A program made the position numbers and the translations under genes. Source: Butyrivibrio sp. (GTDB lineage: Bacteria > Bacillota > Clostridia > Lachnospirales > Lachnospiraceae). From it: a stretch of 64,000 nucleotides of DNA. The notes beneath the pieces are model-generated. The model saw only the letters and a list, made by a program, of their open reading frames with translations, ran no database searches and had not been told where the DNA came from. The DNA is taken from positions 92,820 to 156,819 of the forward strand of contig SVGC01000001.1 of assembly GCA_015056495.1 (NCBI GenBank). Reading direction: 5' to 3'. This document shows, piece by piece, positions 18,875 to 27,853 of this stretch (the first letter of the stretch is position 1; every line of letters begins with the position of its first letter).

Positions 18875-19765
18875 TTATGAGACTATCCTGCGATATTGCC
18901 GTGGGGTCATGCCTCGCAGACGGCGAAAGACTTTTTCAAAGTAGGTGACGTTACCAAAACCGCATTGTGAGGAGATGGCAGTGATGCTGTCATTGGTGGT
19001 CTTAAGGTATTGACAGGCCATGCGGATGCGAACAATAGTCAGGTACTGCACGATCGTGATTCCTGTAATATTTCTGAATGCTCTGGTAAGTCCGGCGCGG
19101 CTTACAAAAAATCTGTCTGAAAGCATTTCAAGGGTTATATCTTCAGCGTAGTTTTCGTTTATATATTCTGTTACATTCTGGATGGTGCTGTATACACCTG
19201 ATGTTACACGATAGGATTCATTTGAAGGCATAACGGTATTGAGCTTTTGCTCCATATCCATTTCCTGTATATACATTAGTAACAGTTCAAATGCCAGACA
19301 TTTTATCATTGGGGCGCTGTAGGCAATATCATCGGGCTCTTTTGAGGCTTCTTTTTTTAACTCATCGTATTTCGACATGAGCCTTTTCCAACCTTCGTCA
19401 GAAAAAGTGATCAGACCACCATATTTATGTGCCAGTTCTTCATAAGTAACACCAAGAGCAGACTGGATCATTCCTTCAAAGAGTTCTTTTGAGAATTGAA
19501 GCAGGAATCGCTTGTGCTCAGGTTTGCCTTCAATGATACTCGTTTTGTGTATCTGACCAGGCGGAATGAGCACAGCCATTTTTTCTTTCATGTGGTATAC
19601 ATACCTGTCCACGAAATAGTATCTTTCTCCTTCAGTCAGGACAAAGAGTTCAATGGTTTCATGATAGTGCCTGCTCTTCATGCTCTGCTTGTTATACACA
19701 TGACTTTCACTTATTTTCAAGCCTTCAATCTCAACCTGAAAAGAGTAATTAGGTGTCTTTTGCAT
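18875..19765 (-). CDS. AraC family transcriptional regulator
   Basis: 296 residues. The N-terminal half is a cupin-like effector-binding domain (SRHYHETIELFVLTEGERYY and VLIPPGQIHKT, about residues 31-95). The C-terminal 100 residues carry the two helix-turn-helix motifs of AraC/XylS proteins (ITLEMLSDRFFVSRAGLTRAF, then SITAISSQCGFGNVTYFEKVF and RRLRGMTPRQYRR). It is divergent from the MATE transporter and the PcRGLX/YetA-like gene; the 171-bp gap suggests it controls them. The ligand is probably a sugar, inferred from the neighbour; no operator was identified. Confidence 0.92.
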   Translation of the reverse strand: MQKTPNYSFQVEIEGLKISESHVYNKQSMKSRHYHETIELFVLTEGERYYFVDRYVYHMKEKMAVLIPPGQIHKTSIIEGKPEHKRFLLQFSKELFEGMIQSALGVTYEELAHKYGGLITFSDEGWKRLMSKYDELKKEASKEPDDIAYSAPMIKCLAFELLLMYIQEMDMEQKLNTVMPSNESYRVTSGVYSTIQNVTEYINENYAEDITLEMLSDRFFVSRAGLTRAFRNITGITIVQYLTIVRIRMACQYLKTTNDSITAISSQCGFGNVTYFEKVFRRLRGMTPRQYRRIVS

Positions 19766-19824
19766 TATAATTTTGCCTTTCTATACAGATCAATAAAATC
19801 ATTTTATCCGATTTGATAAGTTTT

Positions 19825-19873
19825 GGCTATAAAATAGCCTTTTTTGATAGAAAATGAAAAAAAGAAGTATACA
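19825..19873 (+). promoter_or_regulatory. divergent control region: terminator-like hairpin and putative promoter
   Basis: GGCTAT-AAA-ATAGCC (19825-19839) followed by TTTTTT reads as a short intrinsic terminator on the plus strand. It overlaps a possible promoter for the MATE gene, TTGATA (19844-19849), 18-bp spacer, TATACA (19868-19873). A second -10-like TATAAT is at 19875-19880. Confidence 0.35.
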
Positions 19874-19936
19874 ATATAATGATGATAGGTCAAAAGGTCA
19901 GAAGCAAAATAATAAAGAAAAATAAGTAGGAATCAT

Positions 19937-21313
19937 ATGTCAGAAGAAGTAATAAAGAAAAAACCAAAAACTAAGATCGATATGACAAAAGGATCGATCA
20001 TGCAGCTGGTAATACTATTTGCATTGCCTATCATTGCAAGTAATGTACTGCAGCAGTTCTATACAATTGTAGACACATTGATCATAGGCAACTATTGCGG
20101 CGCCACATCTATTGCCGCTATTGGAACAAGTTCTCAGCCTATAGAAGTATTCATGTGCGTGTTCATGGGTATCGGCGGTGGAGTATCCATACTGGTATCG
20201 ATGTACACAGGCAGCAGAGATGATGTAGCTTTGGGAAAAGTAGTAAAGACTTCGATTTCTTTTACCTATATGGTGGCAATCCCATTGTCGATACTAGGAA
20301 TCATCCTGACTCCTGTTATTTTGAGATTCATGAATGTGCCTGATGATACCTGGGATCTGGCAGTTATCTATATACGAATAGTGTTTCTTGGACTTTTGGG
20401 CAACATGGGATACAACATGAATGCCGGAATCCTGAGAGGACTTGGAGATAGCAGTTCAACACTTCTGTTTCTGATCATTTCAAGTATCACCAATATTGTT
20501 TTGGATATTGCCTTTGTGGCAGGACTTCGTATGGACGTTGCCGGTGCTGCAATTGCTACCATCATATCCATGTACCTGGCCTGGCTTGCCAGCGTGATCT
20601 ATATAATCAAAAAATATCCACAGAGCGGATTTACTTTTTTGCCAAAATCCATGGATAAGAAGAGCTTGGGCGATATATTGCGTATAGGTTTGCCTCTGGG
20701 ATTCAACAATTCGATCTATACAGTTGGTCATATTCTTATGCAATCCCTGATCAATATGCAGGGATCAGGATTTATGGCAGGTGCTTCTGTAGCCGGCAAG
20801 ATAATGGGCGTAAGCAGTGTGGCAATATCTTCATTCTCTCAGGCTATGTCAACCTTTGCAGGACAGAACTATGGTGCCAAGGCTTATGACAGGCTCAGAA
20901 AAGGCGGCCGCATAGTGCCGATGTATTCAGCCTTTATCACCATCACACTCGGGGTGATCATGTATATTTTTGCCGAGCCTCTTATCATGTGCTTCACCAA
21001 AGATCCTGAAGCTATTAAATATGCGCTTTTATGCGTTCATATACAGGTGCCGTTCCAGTGGTGCTTCTGCGTACTAAACACCATACTGAACCTGGCAAAT
21101 GGTATTGGCGCAGTGAAATACTCAACTGTTGTAAACCTGCTGATGCTATGGGCTGTAAGAATACCAAGCGCATATCTGATCGCATTTTTATTTGACGGTC
21201 ACTATGTTACCGGTGGAGTATCCATCAGCTTTGTATTTGGAATGTTGGCATCACTTCTTTTCTACAGATCCAAGTCATGGAAAAAGATTAAAGAGCTTGA
21301 AATGGCTATGTAA
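19937..21313 (+). CDS. MATE family efflux transporter
   Basis: 458 residues with about 12 hydrophobic segments. MATE proteins export drugs or metabolites in exchange for Na+ or H+. The N-terminal repeat has LFALPIIASNVLQQFYTIVD and the typical IGTSSQPIEVFMCVFMGIGGG; the second half repeats the pattern at about 245-300 (LRIGLPLGFNNSIYTVGHIL). It is 21 bp upstream of the next gene and divergent from the AraC regulator. Substrate cannot be told from sequence. Confidence 0.92.
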   Translation: MSEEVIKKKPKTKIDMTKGSIMQLVILFALPIIASNVLQQFYTIVDTLIIGNYCGATSIAAIGTSSQPIEVFMCVFMGIGGGVSILVSMYTGSRDDVALGKVVKTSISFTYMVAIPLSILGIILTPVILRFMNVPDDTWDLAVIYIRIVFLGLLGNMGYNMNAGILRGLGDSSSTLLFLIISSITNIVLDIAFVAGLRMDVAGAAIATIISMYLAWLASVIYIIKKYPQSGFTFLPKSMDKKSLGDILRIGLPLGFNNSIYTVGHILMQSLINMQGSGFMAGASVAGKIMGVSSVAISSFSQAMSTFAGQNYGAKAYDRLRKGGRIVPMYSAFITITLGVIMYIFAEPLIMCFTKDPEAIKYALLCVHIQVPFQWCFCVLNTILNLANGIGAVKYSTVVNLLMLWAVRIPSAYLIAFLFDGHYVTGGVSISFVFGMLASLLFYRSKSWKKIKELEMAM

Positions 21314-21334
21314 ATAAACTAAGGGGTTATAGCA

Positions 21335-23761
21335 ATGGACAATAAAATGATATTCATAGACAAACTTTACAAAAATGATCTTCCGGGAGAGATGTGCAGC
21401 GTGGCTGTTCCAATGGCAAGAGGCGAGCTTTCTCAGGATGGCATCCGTGATCTGGTAGTCATTGATCCTAAAGATCCTTCTCATATACTTCCATCACAGA
21501 TCAAGGTCACAGCCACTTGGGATGACTTGAGCGTTAAGTTCTTGTTTGTAAGATTCCTGGCAGACGTTCCCGGTAACAGCAAGATGATCCTTGAACTTGT
21601 TGAAGACAAGGATTCTCAGATAAAAAAGAATGCTCATGATCCTAAAGACAGTGACTGTAGCTTTTTGCCTCTATCCATATCAGAAAAAGAGGGCGTTATA
21701 GCAGTAAATACAGGTGCCTTGTTTTTTGAAGTGGAAAATGATACTGAGGCTTTGCTTACGAGGGTAGAAATATCCGGAAAAACCTATGACAGCAGGCAGT
21801 TTGTAGGACCTGTGCTGTCAGATAAAGGTATATCTCAGAATATCAGCATCTCTAAGTGGAATATAGTTGAACAGGGCGAAGTATGCGTAATACTTGAAGG
21901 CAGCGGAGCTATAAATGATGTAACCCGCTGCATTGTAAGACTTACAGCAGTAAGCGGACAATCCTTTGTTGATGTATCTGTAAGACTTTTTAATGATAGT
22001 GATAAGGAACTTGTTCCGGATAGCTTTAAATTCTTTATCAAGGCCGATCATGAAGGCGATGCCAACATGACTTTACCTGAATTTGTGGGAGAAAAAATAG
22101 ATTCCACAGGTTGCGGCGATATGAATAAAACTGAAGCGGATGACAATGAACTCTTTTTCCATACCACAGGAACTGTAGCGCTGGAAGGCTTCGAACAGGA
22201 GATCAGGGAAAAGACAACTACCGGAATCCGCACAGTATCAGGAATATCCAATTATAAGACCCGATTTACCATATCAGGAAATGGCAATACTGTCGGAAAT
22301 CGCATTACAGGTCCATTCCTTGTTGGAGAAGCCAATGAGCATTTTGCAGAAGTATTGTATGGAACTTTGTTTGCAGATCATAATGATGAAAAAGGCGGAG
22401 TATGTGCTACCATTTTTCAGGCCCATCAAAATTATCCAAAGGCTATCAAAGCTGATAAAGATGGAGTGTGTGTATTCATAATTCCTGAGGGAGAAGAGAA
22501 AGTTGTCTTTTCTCCGGGAATGGCGAGAGAGCAGAGATTTATGCTGCATTTCCATGATAGGGATACGACCATTGAAAAAATAGATGACAGAAGTCTTGTA
22601 TATCAGATGCCTGTAAAACCTTGGGTATCACCGGAAGAGTTTAAAAAAGCCGGCATATTCCCTGATGTTATAACAAGCCCTAAGGACGCTGATCCGGATG
22701 TAGAGCTGGCAATGATTGCAAGAGCAGACAATCACGGAAGAGCCTATGGCATGATGAATTGGGGTGATTTTCCTGATTCAAACTATACATCACAGGGCCG
22801 TGGCGGCGGAAGGCTTGTGTGGACCAATAATGAATATGATTATCCTCATGCAATGTTTATGATGTATGCAAGAAGCGGAGTCAGGAGATTTGAGGATTAT
22901 GCCGAGGTTGCTGCAAGGCACTGGATGGATGTTGATGTATGCCATTATAGCTCAGATGAACTCAGAGTTGGAGGACAATGGGAGCACACAGCAGGACATA
23001 ATGGTGGTGGCCTTGAAGGAGGCATAATGGTGTGCAGCCATGAATGGGTCGAGGGACTTATTGATCTGTGGCATTTTACCGGCGACGAAAGAGCTCTCCA
23101 CACTGCAATCGGAATCGGAGAGAACGTACTAAGGCTTCTTGACACTCCAATGTATCAGAAAGCTGGTGAAGCAAGTGCCAGAGAGACAGGATGGGCGTTA
23201 AGATCACTTACAGCACTGTATGTAGAAACTCATGACAAAAAATGGCTCCCAAAATGCGATCTGATCATAAATCAGTTTAAAGAATGGAATCAGCGCTATG
23301 GCGCATGGCTTGCTCCATATACAGACAATACAGTTATTAGAGTTGGCTTTATGATATCCGTGGCAGTGGGTTCGCTTATGAGATATTACAGGGAATTCCC
23401 AGACGAGGATCTGAAAAAAATGATCCTTGCAGCCATAGATGACCTAACAGAAAACTGTATGAATCCATATGGACTCTTTTACTATAAAGAGCTTCCTAGT
23501 CTGTCAAGAAATGGCAATAACACACTGCTTCTGGAAGCTATGTACATAGGATATGAGCTTACAGGAGATAGGAAATACCTGGAATGTGGACTGAGGACAT
23601 TCTGGAATAACATAAAAGAAAATCCATCTAATGGAGGTGGAAAGAGAGTCGTTGAGGATGCAGTGTTAGTAGGCTCAGCACCAACCAAAAGCTTTGGTCA
23701 GAGCTTTTTACCACTTATGCAGTTCTACAACGCAATAATAGCGGCCAAGTTACTAAGATAA
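21335..23761 (+). CDS. PcRGLX/YetA-like protein (possible rhamnogalacturonan-active enzyme)
   Basis: 808 residues, no signal peptide, so probably cytoplasmic. The N-terminus (FIDKLYKNDLPGEMCSVAVP, then MARGELSQDGIRDL and LPSQIKVTATWDDLSVKFL) resembles the RIFT-barrel domain of the PcRGLX (PL26 exo-rhamnogalacturonan lyase)/YetA family. The second half looks like an alpha/alpha barrel with conserved aromatic and acidic blocks (YGMMNWGDFPDSNYTSQGRG at about 470, then GGQWEHTAGHNGGGLEGG at about 545). I recall the family from pattern, not from a search; a general six-hairpin glycosidase-like protein is the alternative. It follows the MATE gene by 21 bp and ends in REP copy 2. Confidence 0.55.
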   Translation: MDNKMIFIDKLYKNDLPGEMCSVAVPMARGELSQDGIRDLVVIDPKDPSHILPSQIKVTATWDDLSVKFLFVRFLADVPGNSKMILELVEDKDSQIKKNAHDPKDSDCSFLPLSISEKEGVIAVNTGALFFEVENDTEALLTRVEISGKTYDSRQFVGPVLSDKGISQNISISKWNIVEQGEVCVILEGSGAINDVTRCIVRLTAVSGQSFVDVSVRLFNDSDKELVPDSFKFFIKADHEGDANMTLPEFVGEKIDSTGCGDMNKTEADDNELFFHTTGTVALEGFEQEIREKTTTGIRTVSGISNYKTRFTISGNGNTVGNRITGPFLVGEANEHFAEVLYGTLFADHNDEKGGVCATIFQAHQNYPKAIKADKDGVCVFIIPEGEEKVVFSPGMAREQRFMLHFHDRDTTIEKIDDRSLVYQMPVKPWVSPEEFKKAGIFPDVITSPKDADPDVELAMIARADNHGRAYGMMNWGDFPDSNYTSQGRGGGRLVWTNNEYDYPHAMFMMYARSGVRRFEDYAEVAARHWMDVDVCHYSSDELRVGGQWEHTAGHNGGGLEGGIMVCSHEWVEGLIDLWHFTGDERALHTAIGIGENVLRLLDTPMYQKAGEASARETGWALRSLTALYVETHDKKWLPKCDLIINQFKEWNQRYGAWLAPYTDNTVIRVGFMISVAVGSLMRYYREFPDEDLKKMILAAIDDLTENCMNPYGLFYYKELPSLSRNGNNTLLLEAMYIGYELTGDRKYLECGLRTFWNNIKENPSNGGGKRVVEDAVLVGSAPTKSFGQSFLPLMQFYNAIIAAKLLR

Positions 23762-23763
23762 AA

Positions 23764-23876
23764 GAGTCACTGGGGACGTATCAAATTGACTCATTGTGCG
23801 CAATGAGTCAATTTGATACGTCCCCAGTGACTCATTGTGCACAATGAGTCATTCTGATACGTCCCCGCTGACTCAC
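23764..23876. repeat. REP/BIME-like element, copy 2 (three arms)
   Basis: 23764-23833 is a perfect inverted repeat of about 33-bp arms (GAGTCACTGGGGACGTATCA and its complement) around TGCG. A third, slightly diverged arm with GATACGTCCCCGCTGACTC follows to about 23875. It fills the gap between the convergent PcRGLX-like and GGDEF genes, beginning two bases after the first stop. Confidence 0.9.
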
Positions 23877-23889
23877 CTGATCTTTTGGC

Positions 23890-26037
23890 TTATCTGTCAG
23901 ATTTACGTCTGCCAATCTTTTTGTAGTGTTCAGCTTTGGCATCGTACATTTTCTGGTCGGCTTCTTTCATTATGTTAATAATCTCTTTGGAATCCTCAGA
24001 GTATTGCCAGCCAGCCGCTACGGAAATATCAGTTTTATCTGCAAGCATGGCAGAAAATTCAAGGACCTTCGACTGGAAATCATCGAATGAGATATCCTCA
24101 CAGATAGCCACAAATTCGTCGCCTCCTGACCTGTAGGTATTATCTTTGCCAAAACAGTCGGACAGTGATAGGGCAAGCTCTTGTATGATGCGGTCCCCGG
24201 CTTCGTGTCCCTGAGTATCGTTTATTTTCTTTAGACCGTTTGCATCTGCATAAATTACTCCTACAGGAATGGAAACTTCTTTTATCCTGCTGATCGTAAG
24301 TTCCATGGCATTTCTGTTTTTTACATTACAGAGGCTGTCATAGATGCTCATGTTCTCCAGCTTGGACATAAGTTTTTTTCTTGTAATCTCAGATGCTATA
24401 AAAAATGATATTGTCTCAAAAAGGTGCTCAACATCAAGCATGTCATCTTTTTGAAGATCTACAGCGCCAATGGCTCCAAGACGCTTATTTTCCTTTAGAA
24501 TCGGAATTTCAACAATGCTGTTGATCTCATAGTGTTTCAAGTTATTATAGACGTATGGATGAGTCTCTTTGCAATCTTCAGCGTCATAGATCACAACATT
24601 GTCGATGCCATCAAATTCGGAGCTCCAGTTTATTATCTCATCAGGCTTTAGTCTCTTAAAGTTTTCCTTTAGCATATCATTAGGATCTCTGGCCCATGCA
24701 TAAGTAACAGAAAAAGAACTGCCTTTTTCATTATCAGGTTCAATTATATAAATTCGCTTTGCGTTTAGCTTTTTACCAAGCAGTTCGAGAAGATTGTTGA
24801 TGTTTTCTTCGAAAGGCTTGCCATTATCAAGCGTTTTCACACAATCTATTATTAGATCATCAGTGCGCCATTTTCTGTCTTTTTGGATGCTTGATGCCTG
24901 TTCCTCGGTAACGTCTTCCATCATAAGTGTGAACTTGCCTCTTTCAGCAGCCTGATTCAGCAGCAACCTAACCCATTTTCCGGTTTTTTCAATATATAAT
25001 GTTTCGGTTATGGATTCACCTCCCAACGCAACTCTGGCAATGATATCAAGCCATTGTTTTTTATTGCTTAGGGAATCTATGATTGAATGTCCTATAACAT
25101 GTTCTATAGGGACATGCATGAGCTGAGTTATTTTGCTGCTGGCAAACAGACAGATAATGTCAGTTACTCTGTTATTGATAGAAAAAACTTTAAAAATTGA
25201 ATATGCCATAGGCATGTCAAAAAACAGGTCAATATAATTTTCTTCCAGCAGAGCATGCTCTTTGGTCAGGTCTACATCTCTGATACAGAGATAAAAGAGA
25301 GATGAGCTTTTATCAACTACCTGCATTAAAAGAAAAGCCTTCCACACATACTCATCATATAAATTTTTAATTCTGTAATAAGTGATATGGAAACGCCTTT
25401 TTGCCTTGTGAAATAGTTTCTTTATTTGTGCTTCATCAAAGTATTTTATAAATTTATCCTGCTCAGAGCTATATACATAATTTTGCGCATAGTTATTTAT
25501 TATTGATGTATAATCAGAACCGATTATGCTTTCAGATTTTACGGGTAAATTGGTATAGATGTATCTGAGATCGGAATTGTCCAGGTTTATAAGAGTTATA
25601 GTGTCATAAAGAGAATACAGGCTCCTGAGAGCGGTATCCAGGTTGTTGTTTTCATGATTATACTTAGATACGTTTAACAGGAATGCTCTTATGACTATTA
25701 TGTCTTTACTTTTTTCTGAATAAAAACCACGGATCTTTATTGTGCAGTAAGTTTCTTTAGCGACAAATTCCTTAGTTACTGTGGTTCCGGAATCAAGAGA
25801 CATAAGTACTGAATTGTAGAAACTATCATAGACACCTGAATCTTTGTTGTTAAAAAAATCCAATGCGGATTCTAAAGAAGAAAAACCTATTGATTGCAAT
25901 TCCTTAAGGTAGCAGTCTGTATGATTGACATAATCAAATAAACCGTCTCTATGTATTATTATAGCAAGAGGCAGATCAAGACTTGGAAGTGCAATATCAT
26001 TATATGATAATAGGTTACTTGTAATTAAATCCATCAA
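23890..26037 (-). CDS. sensor diguanylate cyclase (PAS-like, GAF, GGDEF)
   Basis: 715 residues without clear membrane spans. The N-terminal 370 residues look like PAS-type sensing units. A GAF domain covers about 400-535 (LLELLGKKLNAKRIYIIEPD; GAIGAVDLQKDDMLDVEHLFETI). The C-terminal GGDEF domain covers about 560-710, with YADANGLKKINDTQGHEAGD and the intact active site SGGDEFVAI; no RxxD inhibitory site is evident to me. It should make cyclic-di-GMP in response to an unknown signal. The intracellular sensor layout contrasts with the membrane GGDEF protein at 43.6 kb. Confidence 0.9.
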   Translation of the reverse strand: MMDLITSNLLSYNDIALPSLDLPLAIIIHRDGLFDYVNHTDCYLKELQSIGFSSLESALDFFNNKDSGVYDSFYNSVLMSLDSGTTVTKEFVAKETYCTIKIRGFYSEKSKDIIVIRAFLLNVSKYNHENNNLDTALRSLYSLYDTITLINLDNSDLRYIYTNLPVKSESIIGSDYTSIINNYAQNYVYSSEQDKFIKYFDEAQIKKLFHKAKRRFHITYYRIKNLYDEYVWKAFLLMQVVDKSSSLFYLCIRDVDLTKEHALLEENYIDLFFDMPMAYSIFKVFSINNRVTDIICLFASSKITQLMHVPIEHVIGHSIIDSLSNKKQWLDIIARVALGGESITETLYIEKTGKWVRLLLNQAAERGKFTLMMEDVTEEQASSIQKDRKWRTDDLIIDCVKTLDNGKPFEENINNLLELLGKKLNAKRIYIIEPDNEKGSSFSVTYAWARDPNDMLKENFKRLKPDEIINWSSEFDGIDNVVIYDAEDCKETHPYVYNNLKHYEINSIVEIPILKENKRLGAIGAVDLQKDDMLDVEHLFETISFFIASEITRKKLMSKLENMSIYDSLCNVKNRNAMELTISRIKEVSIPVGVIYADANGLKKINDTQGHEAGDRIIQELALSLSDCFGKDNTYRSGGDEFVAICEDISFDDFQSKVLEFSAMLADKTDISVAAGWQYSEDSKEIINIMKEADQKMYDAKAEHYKKIGRRKSDR

Positions 26038-26210
26038 AACTTCCTTTTTATAAGAGAAAGATTGGTGTGCTATCGATTAATTATATCACATATAATCAAT
26101 TTATAGTGATTATATGATTATAAAAAATTCATAACACAACTTTCTGTTTTTGTGTTAAAATACTGTGCGGTATGCGAAAATTTCTATGAACCAGTTTTTG
26201 AGAGGAAATC

Positions 26211-27809
26211 ATGAGTAATAATATTAACGAAGAAATAAATAAAAGACGTACTTTTGCGATCATATCCCACCCGGATGCAGGTAAGACAACTCTTACTGAG
26301 AAATTTCTGTTATATGGTGGAGCTATAAATATGGCTGGTAGCGTTAAGGGTAAGGCTACTGCCAAGCATGCAGTTTCTGACTGGATGGAGATTGAGAAAC
26401 AGAGAGGTATTTCAGTTACTTCATCTGTACTTCAGTTCAATTATGACAATTGCTGTATCAACATCCTTGATACTCCTGGACACCAGGATTTCTCAGAAGA
26501 TACATATAGAACGCTTATGGCAGCAGATTCAGCAGTCATGGTAATTGATGCATCTAAGGGTGTTGAGGCACAGACCAGAAAGCTCTTTAAGGTATGTACC
26601 ATGAGACATATCCCTATTTTTACATTCATCAATAAGATGGATAGAGATGCTATGGATACATTTGATCTTCTTGATGATATCGAGAATAACCTTGGTATTG
26701 CTACATGTCCTATGAACTGGCCTCTCGGTTCAGGTAAGAACTTCAAGGGTATCTATGACAGACATGAAGGTCACATCGTTACTTTTGCTGATACTCAGAA
26801 GGGTACAAAAGAAGGAACAGAGAATTTTATAGATTTAACAGATAAAGAACAGATTGATGCTCAGATTGGTGAAGAAGCATTTGAAAAACTTCAGAATGAG
26901 ATCGAACTTCTTGACGGTGCAGGTGCTGAATACGACCTTGATGCCGTAAGAGCCGGAGAGCTTACACCAGTATTTTTTGGTTCTGCACTTCAGAACTTTG
27001 GTGTTGAAATATTCCTTTCAAACTTCCTTAAGATGGCTACACCTCCTACAGGAAGAACTTCTAAGGACGGCGAAGTGATTGATCCTCTTGATCACGATTT
27101 TACAGCATTTGTATTCAAGATCCAGGCCAACATGAATAAGGCTCACCGTGACCGAGTTGCATTTATGCGTATCTGTTCAGGCAGATATGATGCTAACATG
27201 GAAGTTAAGCACGTTCAGAGTGGCAAGGTTATGAGACTTTCACAGCCACAGCAGCTTATGGCTGATGAACGTAAGATATTATCAGAGGCTTATGCCGGCG
27301 ATATCATGGGTGTATTTGATCCGGGTATCTTTTCAATAGGTGATACAGTTTGCTGTCCTAAGGACACAGTTGTATACGAAGGAATCCCTACTTTTGCACC
27401 AGAGCATTTTGCAAGAGTAAGACAGGTAGACACCATGAAGAGAAAGCAGTTTGTTAAGGGTATTACACAGATTGCTCAGGAAGGTGCTATCCAGATATTC
27501 CAGGAATTCAACATGGGACTTGAAGAAATAATCGTAGGTGTTGTAGGTGTTCTTCAGTTTGATGTGTTGAAGTTTAGACTAAAAAGCGAATATAATGTAG
27601 ATATAATTCTTGAAAACCTTCCTTATGAACATATCAGATGGGTTGAAAATACTGATATTGACATGTCTTCACTTGTTGGTACTTCTGATATGAAGAAGAT
27701 CAAGGATATGAACGATAAACCGCTCCTTCTCTTTATCAATGAATGGAGTGTTGGTATGACTCTTGATAGAAACAAGGGGCTCGTTCTTTCAGAGTTTAAG
27801 AAGAACTGA
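26211..27809 (+). CDS. prfC: peptide chain release factor 3
   Basis: 532 residues. Translational GTPase that recycles RF1/RF2 from the ribosome. G1 is ISHPDAGKTTLTEK (about residues 18-31), followed by VSDWMEIEKQRGISVTSSVLQ, DTPGHQDFSED and NKMDRDA. The rest follows the RF3 family to the end (HIRWVENTDIDMSSLVGTSD). RBS AGAGGAAATC before ATG. The 173-bp upstream gap is very AT rich, with a possible -10 TAAAAT near 26155 and the inverted repeat AACACAA/TTGTGTT. Confidence 0.96.
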   Translation: MSNNINEEINKRRTFAIISHPDAGKTTLTEKFLLYGGAINMAGSVKGKATAKHAVSDWMEIEKQRGISVTSSVLQFNYDNCCINILDTPGHQDFSEDTYRTLMAADSAVMVIDASKGVEAQTRKLFKVCTMRHIPIFTFINKMDRDAMDTFDLLDDIENNLGIATCPMNWPLGSGKNFKGIYDRHEGHIVTFADTQKGTKEGTENFIDLTDKEQIDAQIGEEAFEKLQNEIELLDGAGAEYDLDAVRAGELTPVFFGSALQNFGVEIFLSNFLKMATPPTGRTSKDGEVIDPLDHDFTAFVFKIQANMNKAHRDRVAFMRICSGRYDANMEVKHVQSGKVMRLSQPQQLMADERKILSEAYAGDIMGVFDPGIFSIGDTVCCPKDTVVYEGIPTFAPEHFARVRQVDTMKRKQFVKGITQIAQEGAIQIFQEFNMGLEEIIVGVVGVLQFDVLKFRLKSEYNVDIILENLPYEHIRWVENTDIDMSSLVGTSDMKKIKDMNDKPLLLFINEWSVGMTLDRNKGLVLSEFKKN

Positions 27810-27853
27810 TGATATAAACGGTGGCATTGTAGTTTTATGACGGGGGATAAAGC

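Noticed and set aside
19496..19816. Open frame opposite the AraC gene
   Set aside because: It mirrors the AraC coding sequence, has no RBS, and AraC is a clear family match.
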